The position numbers and the translations under genes are program-made. A model generated the notes under the pieces. The model was given only the letters and a program-made list of their open reading frames with translations. It did not search any database and was not told the origin of the DNA. A stretch of 64,000 nt of DNA from Microbacterium memoriense (GTDB lineage Bacteria > Actinomycetota > Actinomycetes > Actinomycetales > Microbacteriaceae), in the NCBI RefSeq assembly GCF_025398275.1, contig NZ_JAODOR010000010.1, forward strand, positions 124,001-188,000, read 5' to 3'. The first letter of the stretch is position 1. Each line of letters begins with the position of its first letter. Shown piece by piece: positions 45,260 to 55,498 of the stretch.

Positions 45260-46875
45260 CCGGTGTCGGCGCGCTCCTTCACCACCGATTGCGCCGCGAC
45301 CGCTGGCAGCTGCTGATGTGGATCGGCGGGACGGCGCTGCTGGCGGCATCCGCCTTCGCCGGCGTGCAGAGCAGTTTCGGCACACTCGCGCACCGCGAAG
45401 CGCTGCTGGCGACCGTCATGGTCAATCCGGTCATCCTGTTGTTCCGCGGGCTGCCGTCGGGGGCCGACGAGGGCGCGTTCCTGGTGTTCCTGATCCTCCC
45501 GTTCCTCGCGATGGCCGCAGCATTCATGAGCTCGTTCCTGGCGGTGCGCCACACCCGCGGTGAGGAGGAATCCGGGCGCGGCGACCTCATCGCGGCGACG
45601 CCGGCCGGCCGCACCGCGCCGCTGATCGCGACGCTCATCGAAGGCCTCGCCGCGAATATCCTGCTCGCGACGCTGGTCGCTGCGGTCTTCGTCGGCTCAG
45701 GCGAGGCGATCGGGGGCGCGGTGCTCGTGGGACTGGCCACGGCGAGCGTCGGCGTGGTCTTCCTCGGTGTCGCATTGTTGGCGGCGCAGCTCGTGCAGAC
45801 GGCTCGTGCGGCGAACGCGATCGGCGTCTGGACGATCATGATCGGCTACCTCGTCGCAGGCCTCGGCAATGCGATCGGCACGCCGAGCGCCGATCTGGCT
45901 CGGATCGAGAGCGCTCCGCTCGCGTGGCTGTCGCCGTTCGGGTGGGCCGAACAGACGCGCCCCTTCGCCGACGACAGCCCGGCTCCCCTCCTGCTGAGTT
46001 TCACCGCCGCGGTGGTGGTGACAGGGGTGGCCGGCGCGATCGCCGTCCAGCGGGATGTCGGCGCGAGCGCCCTCCCCGACCGGCGCGGGCCGGCCGAAGC
46101 CAGCGGACTGTTGTCGACGCACACCGGACTGCTGTGGCGGCTGAGCTGGGCGGCCATCGCCGGATGGGCGGTGGGCGGACTGGTCATCGGCATCCTGGCG
46201 ACGAAAATGGCTTCGGTGCTCGCCGATGTCGCAGGCGACCTCCCGGCGATCCAGCAGATCCTTCACGCAGTCGCGCAGCAGGGTTCGTTGACCCAAGGGT
46301 CGATCGTCATCTTCTTCACGATGCTCGGCGTGCTCGCGGGGTGCTGCGCGGTGCAACTCGTGTGTCGCGCACGGCAGGACGAGATGCGAGGTCTCGCCGA
46401 AGCGGTACTCGCCACGCCGCTCTCGCGCGTGCGATGGCTCAGCGGATACCTGCTGGTCGCCGCGGTCGGCATCATCGCGATCATCGGCGCGGGAATCATC
46501 GGCGCCGCGCTCGGACTCGCCTCGGTCGACGCTGCACCGGCCGAGCTGATGATGGATGCCGTGGTCACCGGCGCCGGCCAAGCCGGAGCGGCCGCGGTCT
46601 TCCTCGCACTGAGCGCCCTCGTGTTCGTGCTCGCCCCGCGCGCGACGATGACGCTGTCGTGGAGCCTGGTCATCCTGGGGTTGGTCGTCGGGCTCTTCGG
46701 GCCGCTGTTCGCCTTCCCCGACGCGCTCATCCACGTGTCACCCTTCGCGGCGACACCGGTTCCGAGCGGCGGGGATGTCGACCTGCGCGGGCTCTGGTGG
46801 GTGGCGCTCGTCACGGTCGGGGGAACCGCGGCATCCCTCCTGCTGATGCGACGTCGTGAGCTCGCCGGCCCCTGA
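45256..46875 (+). CDS. ABC-2 type exporter permease
   Basis: A 539-residue polytopic protein with about 12 predicted membrane helices arranged as two similar halves: each half begins with a soluble-looking start followed by FLVFLILPFLAMAAAFMSSF-like helix runs, so it is a fused, internally duplicated permease. The loop HTRGEEESGRGDLIAATP after the second helix recurs as RARQDEMRGLAEAVLATPLS in the second half, a pattern typical of predicted polyketide-antibiotic exporters. One ATPase plus this single double-length permease should make a complete exporter. Confidence 0.85.
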   Translation: MTGVGALLHHRLRRDRWQLLMWIGGTALLAASAFAGVQSSFGTLAHREALLATVMVNPVILLFRGLPSGADEGAFLVFLILPFLAMAAAFMSSFLAVRHTRGEEESGRGDLIAATPAGRTAPLIATLIEGLAANILLATLVAAVFVGSGEAIGGAVLVGLATASVGVVFLGVALLAAQLVQTARAANAIGVWTIMIGYLVAGLGNAIGTPSADLARIESAPLAWLSPFGWAEQTRPFADDSPAPLLLSFTAAVVVTGVAGAIAVQRDVGASALPDRRGPAEASGLLSTHTGLLWRLSWAAIAGWAVGGLVIGILATKMASVLADVAGDLPAIQQILHAVAQQGSLTQGSIVIFFTMLGVLAGCCAVQLVCRARQDEMRGLAEAVLATPLSRVRWLSGYLLVAAVGIIAIIGAGIIGAALGLASVDAAPAELMMDAVVTGAGQAGAAAVFLALSALVFVLAPRATMTLSWSLVILGLVVGLFGPLFAFPDALIHVSPFAATPVPSGGDVDLRGLWWVALVTVGGTAASLLLMRRRELAGP

Positions 46876-46892
46876 TCGGCTACCGTCGAGGG

Positions 46893-47423
46893 GTGACAGA
46901 TAAGCCGTACACCGTGGCCACCGACGGCGCGTGCAAGGGCAATCCGGGGCCGACCGGCTGGGCATGGGTCGGTGAGGACGGGCACTGGGCCGCCGGCGCA
47001 TTGCCGGAGGGCACGAACAACATCGGCGAGCTCCTGGGCATGCTGAAGGCGATCGAGGATCACGCCGATGTCGCGCATCTTCTGGTGCAGGCCGACTCCA
47101 AGTACGCGATCGACACGTACTCCTCGTGGATGGATGCGCACCGCCGCCGCGGCTGGAAGACCTCGACCGGAGCGCCGACCAAGAACCGCGACCTGCTCGA
47201 GCAGCTGATCATCGCACGCGATGCCCGCCGTGCCGCGGGACTCCCCGATGTCGTGTTGGAGCACGTGCGCGGTCACCGCGGGCACGTGCTCAACGAGTGG
47301 GCCGACGAGCGCGCTGTGCGCGGCGCCGAACATGCCGCGAAGGGCACCGCGAGCGCCTGGTCCTCGCTCGGCGGCCTCCACGAGCAGCTCGACGTGTCTT
47401 CCGCCCCCGCCAAGAAGCGCTGA
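46893..47423 (+). CDS. rnhA: Ribonuclease HI
   Basis: A 176-residue enzyme that removes RNA from RNA:DNA hybrids. All four catalytic acids can be assigned: Asp in ATDGACKGNPGP (residue 10), Glu in NIGELLGML (near 46), Asp in LVQADSKYAID (near 67) and Asp in NEWADERA (near 138). The final about 30 residues (AAKGTASAWSSLGGLHEQLD) extend past the catalytic fold. GTG start at 46893. It stands only 17 bases after the exporter operon but is functionally unrelated. Confidence 0.9.
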   Translation: MTDKPYTVATDGACKGNPGPTGWAWVGEDGHWAAGALPEGTNNIGELLGMLKAIEDHADVAHLLVQADSKYAIDTYSSWMDAHRRRGWKTSTGAPTKNRDLLEQLIIARDARRAAGLPDVVLEHVRGHRGHVLNEWADERAVRGAEHAAKGTASAWSSLGGLHEQLDVSSAPAKKR

Positions 47424-47432
47424 CACCCGCGA

Positions 47433-47912
47433 TCACTGCGAGGCCGCGGCGAGATACTCCGCGAGACGATCGAGCGCGGGCCGCTGACCCTTCACCAGTC
47501 GAGGGCGCGCAACGTCGAGCGGCATCCACTCCGCACGATCGAGCTCGGGGAACCTCTGCCTCCGGCCGGAACGCGGGGGCCACTCGAGCTCGAACTCACC
47601 GAACGTAAAACCGGATGCAGGGAAGTCAGCTCCCTCGGCGACGAAAACGGTCACCCGTTTGCCGGAGGAGTACACGAAGCTCCCCAGCTCGGCGTAGCCG
47701 AGAGTCGGCGCGTCCACGCCCAGCTCTTCGCGGAACTCCCGCTTCGCCGCATCCAGCGGAGACTCGACCTCAGGGTCGTATTCCCCTTTGGGAATGGACC
47801 ACGCTGCCGCGTCTTTCCCGACCCAGTACGGGCCACCCATGTGGGCGACGAGCACCTCGATCTCCCTCTCGGCGAGCCGATAGAGGAGAATCCCGGCGCT
47901 CGTCATCCCCAT
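47433..47912 (-). CDS. Nudix hydrolase
   Basis: A 159-residue pyrophosphohydrolase. The Nudix box runs from GEYDPEVESPLDAAKREFREELG near residues 43-65 and fits GX5EX7REUXEEXGU, with the metal-binding REFREE intact. The N-terminal TSAGILLYRLAEREIEVLVAH and WSIPKG are found in members that act on dinucleoside polyphosphates; substrate not determinable here. It starts 4 bases after the end of the aldo/keto reductase gene on the same strand and converges with rnhA, ending 9 bases from it. Confidence 0.9.
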   Translation of the reverse strand: MGMTSAGILLYRLAEREIEVLVAHMGGPYWVGKDAAAWSIPKGEYDPEVESPLDAAKREFREELGVDAPTLGYAELGSFVYSSGKRVTVFVAEGADFPASGFTFGEFELEWPPRSGRRQRFPELDRAEWMPLDVARPRLVKGQRPALDRLAEYLAAASQ

Positions 47913-47915
47913 GGC

Positions 47916-48929
47916 TCAGGCGGGCCGACCCTTCGGCGACACGGTGTAGGTCTGCTCGACGTCGGTGACGGCGACGGGCGCGAGCGCCGCATCGATCGCC
48001 GCGAGGACCTCGGCATCCAGCACGACTCCGGAGGCCTTGACCGAGTCTTCGAGCTGCTCCGGACGTGACGCGCCGACGAGCGCCGCGGCGACGTTCGGGT
48101 TCTGCAGCACCCAGGCGATCGAGAGCTGCGGCAACGTGAGTCCGGCCTGTTCGGCGATGGGCTTCAGGTTCTGCACCGCCGTGAGGACGTCGTCCTTCAT
48201 GAACCGCGAGATGAAGTTCGCGCCGCTCTTCTCGTCGGTCGCACGCGATCCCTCGGGCACCGGCTGACCGGGCAGATACTTACCGCTCAGCACTCCCTGC
48301 GCCATCGGCGACCAGACGATCTGCGAGATGCCGAGCTCTTCCGAGGCCGGCACGACCTTGCCCTCGATGACCCGCCACAGCGCGGAGTACTGCGGCTGGT
48401 TCGACACGAGCGGGAACTTCAGCTCCTTCGCGAGCGCAGCGCCCTCGCGCAGCTGCTCCGCCGTCCATTCCGAGACACCGATGTACATCGCCTTGCCCTG
48501 ACGGACGATGTCGGCGAACGCCTGCATCGTCTCTTCGAGCGGGGTTTCGTAGTCGTAGCGGTGGGCCTGGTAAAGGTCGACGTAGTCCACGCCGAGCCGG
48601 CTGAGCGACCCATGGATGCCGTCGAAGATGTGCTTGCGCGACAGCCCTTGATCGTTCGGGCCCTTCTTGCCGATCGGCCAGTAGACCTTGGTGAAGACCT
48701 CGTAGTCCGTACGATCGAGGCCTTTGAGTGCCTCACCGAGGACGACCTCTGCGGCGGTGTTGGCATACGTGTCGGCGGTGTCGAACGAGGTGATGCCGAG
48801 ATCCAGCGCCTTGTGGACCGTAGCGATGGCGGCCTCGTTGCCGACCTGCGACGCGTGCGTCACCCAGTTGCCGTAGGTGATCTCCGAGACCTTGAAGCCG
48901 CTGTTACCGAGATAGCGATAGTTGACCAT
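47916..48929 (-). CDS. Aldo/keto reductase (voltage-gated K+ channel beta-subunit type)
   Basis: A 337-residue NADPH-dependent reductase with a TIM barrel. The catalytic tetrad can be traced as Asp in FDTADTYANTA (near residue 50), the Tyr of DTYAN, Lys in FTKVYWPIGKKG and His in DLYQAHRYDYETP (near 122), and the C-terminal NADP-binding LVGASRPEQLEDSV is present. Closest in appearance to YghZ/KCNAB-like reductases, which detoxify aldehydes and alpha-keto compounds. Probably co-transcribed with the Nudix gene. Confidence 0.9.
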   Translation of the reverse strand: MVNYRYLGNSGFKVSEITYGNWVTHASQVGNEAAIATVHKALDLGITSFDTADTYANTAAEVVLGEALKGLDRTDYEVFTKVYWPIGKKGPNDQGLSRKHIFDGIHGSLSRLGVDYVDLYQAHRYDYETPLEETMQAFADIVRQGKAMYIGVSEWTAEQLREGAALAKELKFPLVSNQPQYSALWRVIEGKVVPASEELGISQIVWSPMAQGVLSGKYLPGQPVPEGSRATDEKSGANFISRFMKDDVLTAVQNLKPIAEQAGLTLPQLSIAWVLQNPNVAAALVGASRPEQLEDSVKASGVVLDAEVLAAIDAALAPVAVTDVEQTYTVSPKGRPA

Positions 48930-48963
48930 GTCTCCACGCTACCGGCGCGGTGGATGCCGGGGG

Positions 48964-50211
48964 TCAGTCGGTCGGGACCCCGGCGGCGACGGCCTGGTCT
49001 TCTTCCGTCGCGACGAGCTGCCCGCAGGCGCCGTCGATCTCTTTGCCGCGCGTATCGCGGAGGGTCGTCGGAATGCCGGCTTCGTTGAGACGCCGGACGA
49101 ACTCGTTCTGCACGGGGACCTCCGACGCCGTCCACACCGATCCCGGCGTCGGGTTCAGCGGGATGGGGTTCACGTGCACCCAGCCCCGCCCGCGGGCGTT
49201 GAGCTTGTCGGCGAGCAGGTCGGCACGCCACGCGTGGTCGTTCATGTCCTTGATCAGGGCATATTCGATCGAGACGCGACGCCCGGTCTTCTCGAAGTAG
49301 CCGCGGGCAGCGTCGAGGGCCTCATCGACTTTCCACCGCGAGTTGATCGGGATCATCTCGTCGCGCAGCAGATCGTCGGGGGCGTGCAACGACAGCGCGA
49401 AGGTCACCGGGATGTCCTCCGCGGCGAGCTTGTTGATCGCCGGCACGAGACCCACGGTCGAGACCGTGATGCCGCGGGCGCTCATCCCGAGTCCGTGCTT
49501 CTTGTCGACCATCGTGCGCACGGCCTGCATGACGCGGTTGTAGTTGGCGAGCGGCTCACCCATCCCCATGAAGACGATGTTCGTGACGCGCTCGTCCTCG
49601 TGCCCGACGCGGCGCGGGTCACCGAGACCGCCCTCGGCGATCAACCGATTGGCGCGCACGACCTGCTCGACGATCTCGGCCGCCGACATGTTCCGGGTGA
49701 GCCCGGCCTGCCCCGTCGCGCAGAACGGGCAGTTCATGCCGCAGCCCGCTTGCGACGACACGCAGAGCGTGATGCGGCCGGTGTAGCGCATGAGCACCGA
49801 CTCGACGAGGGCGCCGTCGTGCAGCTTCCACAGGAACTTGATCGTGTCGCCGCGGTCGGTCTCGAGGCGTCGCACTTCGGTCAGCAGGTGCGGCAACATG
49901 CCGGCGGCCAGCTCATCACGACCGGATGCCGGCAGATCCGTCATGTGGGCGGGGTCGGACGTGTAGTGCTGGAAGTAGTGCTTCTCCAGCTGCGCGGCAC
50001 GGAAGCCCGGCATCCCGAGCTCCTTCACCTTGGCGACGCGCTCGTCGGGCGTGAGGTCGGCCAGGTGGACCGGCGGCATGCCCTTCTTGGGCGCCGCGAA
50101 CTGCAGGAGCGGCTTGCCGTCGGCATCGAGCTTCTGCGTCCAGCCTTCGGTGCGCGGGCGGACCTGCCGGGGGCCGGTGCTGCGCACGGGGGTGGATTCA
50201 GATTCGGTCAT
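48964..50211 (-). CDS. rlmN: 23S rRNA (adenine-2503-C2)-methyltransferase
   Basis: A 415-residue radical SAM enzyme that methylates A2503 of 23S rRNA and A37 of some tRNAs. The [4Fe-4S] motif is CGMNCPFCATG near residue 155. The methyl-carrying cysteines of the family correspond to Cys in the C-terminal IDGACGQLV (near 400) and one in the radical SAM region. MGMGEPLANYNRV and SLHAPDDLLRDEMIPIN are also diagnostic. The first about 40 residues are a hydrophilic extension. Starts divergently from the bgl scar region. Confidence 0.95.
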   Translation of the reverse strand: MTESESTPVRSTGPRQVRPRTEGWTQKLDADGKPLLQFAAPKKGMPPVHLADLTPDERVAKVKELGMPGFRAAQLEKHYFQHYTSDPAHMTDLPASGRDELAAGMLPHLLTEVRRLETDRGDTIKFLWKLHDGALVESVLMRYTGRITLCVSSQAGCGMNCPFCATGQAGLTRNMSAAEIVEQVVRANRLIAEGGLGDPRRVGHEDERVTNIVFMGMGEPLANYNRVMQAVRTMVDKKHGLGMSARGITVSTVGLVPAINKLAAEDIPVTFALSLHAPDDLLRDEMIPINSRWKVDEALDAARGYFEKTGRRVSIEYALIKDMNDHAWRADLLADKLNARGRGWVHVNPIPLNPTPGSVWTASEVPVQNEFVRRLNEAGIPTTLRDTRGKEIDGACGQLVATEEDQAVAAGVPTD

Positions 50212-50251
50212 GTTCCCAGGGTATCGCCGGGCACCTGAGCAGCGGCCGCAT

Positions 50252-51348
<1,097 letters not shown>

Positions 51349-51359
51349 CCTGAAAATCG

Positions 51360-51380
51360 CGGGCGCATGGTGCCCGTTTT
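51360..51380 (+). terminator. Intrinsic terminator of the bgl remnant
   Basis: CGGGCGC-ATG-GTGCCCG (one G-T pair) followed by TTTT, 11 bases after the stop codon. It is the only hairpin in the window with a proper T run and would serve the + strand. Confidence 0.65.
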
Positions 51381-51394
51381 CCGGAAAGGACACC

Positions 51395-51478
51395 ATGACT
51401 CCCGACTTCCAGCGCCGTGCCGTGTTCCTCGACGCCGACGGCATCCACCACGCCTTCGTGCGCAACGGACTGATCTGA
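51395..51478 (+). other. Small open frame after the bgl remnant, possible truncated gene start
   Basis: GGAAAGGACACC precedes an ATG that opens 27 codons ending in TGA two bases before the end of the opposing LacI gene. The peptide contains RAVFLDADGIHHAF; VFLDADG resembles motif I of HAD phosphatases such as beta-phosphoglucomutase, often found in bgl operons. It may be the 5' stub of a deleted gene downstream of bglA. Weak evidence. Confidence 0.3.
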
Positions 51479-51480
51479 CC

Positions 51481-52485
51481 TCAGGCGGGGCGGTACCGGG
51501 CGGTCGAGTCCCGCACGATGAGACGCAGCGGCAGATTCACGTCCTCGGGTGCGCCGCCGTGGGTCATCGACAGCGCGATCCGCAGCGACTCGCGGCCGAG
51601 CCCGTCCCAGTCCTGCGCGACGGTCGTCAGCGGCGGCGCGTACATCGGCGCCTCGTCGACATCGTCGAAGCCGACCACCGAGACGTCCTCGGGAACCCGC
51701 AGTCCCGCCTCCGCAAGCGCGCGGTACGTACCCAACGCCATCTGGTCGTTGCCGACGAAGATCGCGGACGGGCGCTCGGTCTCCAGCATCCGCCGGGTGA
51801 GGGTGTAACCGGACTCAGCGCTCCAGTCCCCGTGGCCGTACGCCGTGATCCTCCGCCCGTCGGCCTCCAGCAAGCGGCGCCACGCCGCCGTGCGCGCGGC
51901 GCCGGAGAAGCTGTCGGCCGGTCCGGCGACGTGATGGATCGTCGGATGCCCGAGCTCGAGCAGGTGCTCGATCGCTTGCACGGCGCCGCCGTCCTGGTCG
52001 AAGCCGACCGACGACGACCCTCCGCCCTGCGGCGGACCGAGCACCACGAGGGGCACCGCAGTCGGGATCTCGAGGGTCGCATCGAGCCCGAACGGAGACG
52101 GGAAGACGACGATGACGGCGTCCACCGCCATCTCTCCGAGCCGTGTGAACGCGCTGCTCGCGGCACGGCCGGATGCCGCCGCCACGGGCATGATCGTCGT
52201 CCCATAGCCGTGGGCGGCGGCGCGCTCGGAGATCTCCTCGAGCGAGCGGTGGGTGCCTACCGAATGGAGCGAGTGGTAGACCACTCCCACCGACCGGTAG
52301 GCACCGCGCCGCATCGCCCGCGCCGCCGAATTAGGGCGGTACTCGAGGTCTTGCATGGCCGCGAGCACCCGCTCCCGCTTCGCGTCGGCCACGTGCGGTT
52401 CGCCGTTGGCGACGCGCGACACCGTCTGCAGCGAGACGCCCGCCATGCGGGCGACGTCTCGCATCGACGACGCGCGCTCGAGCAC
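51481..52485 (-). CDS. LacI-family repressor of the beta-galactoside operon
   Basis: A 334-residue regulator. The helix-turn-helix and hinge are at residues 8-65 (MRDVARMAGVSLQTVSRVAN, then RPNSAARAMRRG), followed by a periplasmic-binding-protein-like sensor domain (VDAVIVVFPSPFGLD, SAIFVGNDQMALGTYRAL, VSVVGFDDVDEAPMY). The start is the GTG at 52485, one base after the beta-galactosidase stop; an ATG 21 bases later is an alternative. Last gene of the five-gene lactose-type operon, so it is probably autoregulated, acting at the palindrome at 58813-58826. Confidence 0.9.
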   Translation of the reverse strand: MLERASSMRDVARMAGVSLQTVSRVANGEPHVADAKRERVLAAMQDLEYRPNSAARAMRRGAYRSVGVVYHSLHSVGTHRSLEEISERAAAHGYGTTIMPVAAASGRAASSAFTRLGEMAVDAVIVVFPSPFGLDATLEIPTAVPLVVLGPPQGGGSSSVGFDQDGGAVQAIEHLLELGHPTIHHVAGPADSFSGAARTAAWRRLLEADGRRITAYGHGDWSAESGYTLTRRMLETERPSAIFVGNDQMALGTYRALAEAGLRVPEDVSVVGFDDVDEAPMYAPPLTTVAQDWDGLGRESLRIALSMTHGGAPEDVNLPLRLIVRDSTARYRPA

Positions 52486-52486
52486 G

Positions 52487-55400
52487 TCAGATTCCCTGGA
52501 AGGAGAACCGGAACACAAGTTCACCCGAACGCGGCAGCCGATATTCCGGCAGCGTCCGCGCGCCCCACGAGTCGTCGCCACCGACGCCGCGCCGCATGAG
52601 CGCAGGGCGCAACACGGTGCGGTGGATCGGCGGGAGCTCGGTGTGGTGTTCGGCGTTCTCGATCTCGAACGGCGTCCACGGCAACGCCGAGAACTCCATC
52701 CCGCCCGCACTGTCGACACGGATGCCGGCGCCTCGGCGATCGGTGATCTCCGCCCAGCGGACACCCGTGCGGCTGCCCGCTTCCTGCGGCCGTAGGTACG
52801 GCGTGAGCTCGGTGCGCACATCGCGCTCATAGACGTCGAGTCGCGCGCCGCCGCGTCGGTCGATGTAGGACTCTTCCGGTCCCTCACCGTAAACGCGGAG
52901 ACGATGGAAGTCGGCATCCACAGCCAGCAGCATCCCGAATTCGGGAAGGTCAGGCAACCCATCGACGAGCTGCAGCGTCTGCGTCACCTCGACACGACCC
53001 GCGCCGTCGACGCGATAGTCGACCTCGACGGCCGTCGCCGGCTGCGTCGGCAACTCGTACCGATACGACACGGTCACCGACTCGTCGTCCTGACGCACGC
53101 GCGTGGACGTCATCGAGTTCTGAACGCGCGCGTAGCGGCTGGCGAGCAGCCACTGGCCGTCCTCGAAAGGACCGCCCCAACCGCGCTCGTTGGCCGTCGG
53201 CGCGTGCCAGAAGTTCGGCTTCGGCATGGATGCCAGCAGCTCACGCCCGCCGTCGACACTCTGCCCGAAGCGATACGAGGCCATGCCGCCGTAGAGCGTC
53301 GAGAACAGCGTGGAGAACCCGTCGCCGCGCACACCGATGTTGTGAGTCCCGCGGATGAGCTCGGGCGCCGGAGCGCGCGTGATCACCGCGGGGGGACCGT
53401 CCACCGTCCACACCGTCTGCTCGCCGGCCACCCGGTGCCCCTCGGGGCCCCAGCTGGTCGCGGCCGGCAGGCGGAAAGTGACATCGACCGTGTACTCGCC
53501 GGGTCCATCCGGCGCACCGAACGGCAACGCGACCTCGCCGGTCGTCTGCGCGGCCACATCGGTTTCGATGACTTCTTCGCGCAGGACGACGCCCTCACGG
53601 GCCAACGTCACGACGCAGCGGTAGGCGCTCGTCGAGGTGGTCAGCAGGCGGTTGTCGACCTCGAACGAGGTCGCGCCGATCCGGATGCGCATCCCCTGGT
53701 AGAGGTACGCCACCTCTTGGAGCTTGGGCGTCGGCGAGTGATCGGCGAAGAAGATGCCGTTCCCGCAGAAGTCACCGTCATGCGGCGACTCACCGCAGTC
53801 TCCGCCGTAGCCGAGGAAGGTCTCGCCGTACCTGTCGGTGAGCTCGATCGCCTGGTCGGCGAAGTCCCAGATGAATCCGCCCTGGAAGAGCGGCTCCCGG
53901 TACGCGAGCTCGACGTACTCGTCGACGGCGCCGAACGAGTTCCCCATCGCGTGGGCGTACTCGCACAGGATGAACGGCTTGTCGCGGTTCTCGGCGAGAT
54001 ACGCCTCGACGTTCGCGGCGGTCGTGTACATCTGGCTCGTGATGTCGGTCGTTTCCGGATACCGCGGATCCCAGTGCACGCCTTCGTAGTGCACGGGCCG
54101 GTCATCGACCCCTCGGAACCAGTCGGCCACGTCACGGAGGTTCGTGCCACCGAACGACTCGTTGCCGAGCGACCAGATCACGATGCTCGGGTGGTTGCGA
54201 TCACGGTGGAACATGCTCGCGGCGCGATCCTGCAGCGCGGGCAGCCATTCGGGCTTGTCGCCCGGAACCGACTCGTCCACGGGCCGGTCGAGTTCACGAA
54301 TCCGGTCCCAGAGGCCATGGCTCTCGAGGTTCATCTCGTCGATGACCATCAGGCCGTACGTGTCGGCGAGTTCGTAGAACGCCGAGCTGTTCGGATAGTG
54401 GCTCGTGCGCACGGCGTTGACGCCGACCTGCTTCAGCGCCCGGAGATCGGCATCGGTCTGCTCGCGGCCGACGACCCGGCCGTTCAGGCCGAACTCGTGC
54501 CGATTGACACCGTTGAAGACGACGCGGACGCCATTCAGGGTCAGCACGCCGTTCTCGATCGCAAAGCGGCGGATGCCCACGCGTTGCGGGATGACCTCGA
54601 CGACCGATCCCGCGGCATCCGTCACCTCGATCATGAGGTTGTAGAGCGCCGGGTCCTCCGGGCTCCACAGACGGGGTGCGTCAATCCGGATGCCGAAGAC
54701 ACCGTCTCCGCGATCTTCTAGGGATCCGACGCCCTCGAGTCGCACGCTCACCGAGCCATCGCCGGCGAGCTGGGTCGCGACGATGATCTCCGCTCCCGCG
54801 AAGTCGTCGTCGAGCACGGTCCGGACGTGGACGTCCTCGACGTGCGCAGCGGGGCGCCGGTAAAGGGTCACGTCGCGGAAGATGCCGGAGAACCGGTAGA
54901 AGTCCTGGTCCTCGATCCACGACGCGGCCGTCCACTTGAACACCTGCGCCGCCAGGCGGTTCTCGCCGTCCTGGAGGGCGTCCGTGAGGTCGAACTCCGA
55001 CGGCGTGAAACTGTCGGTCGCGTACCCGATGTACCGCCCGTTGAGCCACAGGGCGATCGCACTCTCGACTCCATGGAAGGTGACGCTGAGCCGCTCCCCC
55101 ACCTCCAGCGGCCGGTCGAGCGTGAAGGTCTTCACGTACGACGCGACCGGGTTGAAGCGCTCGGGCACCTCGCCGGGCTCGATCTGCTCGCGGCCATCCC
55201 AGGGGTACTGGACGTTGACGTACTGCGGGCGGTCGTAGCCGTGCAGCTGGATGTGCGCCGGGACGGGGATGTCATCCCACCCGGACACATCCGTGTCCAC
55301 CGCTTCAAAGCCCGGAATCGTCGCTCCGGCATTGTTCGCGTAGTGGATCTTCCACCGGCCGTTCAAGGACTGCTCGTAGCCGCTTGCTCCGGCATCCGCT

Positions 55401-55498
55401 TCGCCCGCATCGCGGAACCAGCGGTGATCGGAGTGCGCGCCCAGGCGCCCTTCAGAGACGTATCGCGGATCCGCGATACGGGAGGCGTCGAATGTCAC
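52487..55498 (-). CDS. lacZ: Beta-galactosidase, glycoside hydrolase family 2
   Basis: A 1003-residue cytoplasmic LacZ-type enzyme. Domain order: sugar-binding domain (residues about 45-215, with the DRPQYVNVQYPWDG motif), immunoglobulin-like domain, the TIM barrel with the acid/base Glu in WSLGNESFGG near 441 and nucleophile Glu in LCEYAHAMGNS near 509, then the LacZ beta-sandwich small chain to the end. No signal peptide, so substrate must be imported, as the ABC transporter genes upstream imply. It overlaps the permease gene by 4 bases. Confidence 0.95.
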   Translation of the reverse strand: MTFDASRIADPRYVSEGRLGAHSDHRWFRDAGEADAGASGYEQSLNGRWKIHYANNAGATIPGFEAVDTDVSGWDDIPVPAHIQLHGYDRPQYVNVQYPWDGREQIEPGEVPERFNPVASYVKTFTLDRPLEVGERLSVTFHGVESAIALWLNGRYIGYATDSFTPSEFDLTDALQDGENRLAAQVFKWTAASWIEDQDFYRFSGIFRDVTLYRRPAAHVEDVHVRTVLDDDFAGAEIIVATQLAGDGSVSVRLEGVGSLEDRGDGVFGIRIDAPRLWSPEDPALYNLMIEVTDAAGSVVEVIPQRVGIRRFAIENGVLTLNGVRVVFNGVNRHEFGLNGRVVGREQTDADLRALKQVGVNAVRTSHYPNSSAFYELADTYGLMVIDEMNLESHGLWDRIRELDRPVDESVPGDKPEWLPALQDRAASMFHRDRNHPSIVIWSLGNESFGGTNLRDVADWFRGVDDRPVHYEGVHWDPRYPETTDITSQMYTTAANVEAYLAENRDKPFILCEYAHAMGNSFGAVDEYVELAYREPLFQGGFIWDFADQAIELTDRYGETFLGYGGDCGESPHDGDFCGNGIFFADHSPTPKLQEVAYLYQGMRIRIGATSFEVDNRLLTTSTSAYRCVVTLAREGVVLREEVIETDVAAQTTGEVALPFGAPDGPGEYTVDVTFRLPAATSWGPEGHRVAGEQTVWTVDGPPAVITRAPAPELIRGTHNIGVRGDGFSTLFSTLYGGMASYRFGQSVDGGRELLASMPKPNFWHAPTANERGWGGPFEDGQWLLASRYARVQNSMTSTRVRQDDESVTVSYRYELPTQPATAVEVDYRVDGAGRVEVTQTLQLVDGLPDLPEFGMLLAVDADFHRLRVYGEGPEESYIDRRGGARLDVYERDVRTELTPYLRPQEAGSRTGVRWAEITDRRGAGIRVDSAGGMEFSALPWTPFEIENAEHHTELPPIHRTVLRPALMRRGVGGDDSWGARTLPEYRLPRSGELVFRFSFQGI

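Noticed and set aside
46263..47426. Open minus-strand frames over the permease and RNase HI genes
   Set aside because: They are antisense to genes with intact catalytic or membrane signatures and have mirror-type composition.
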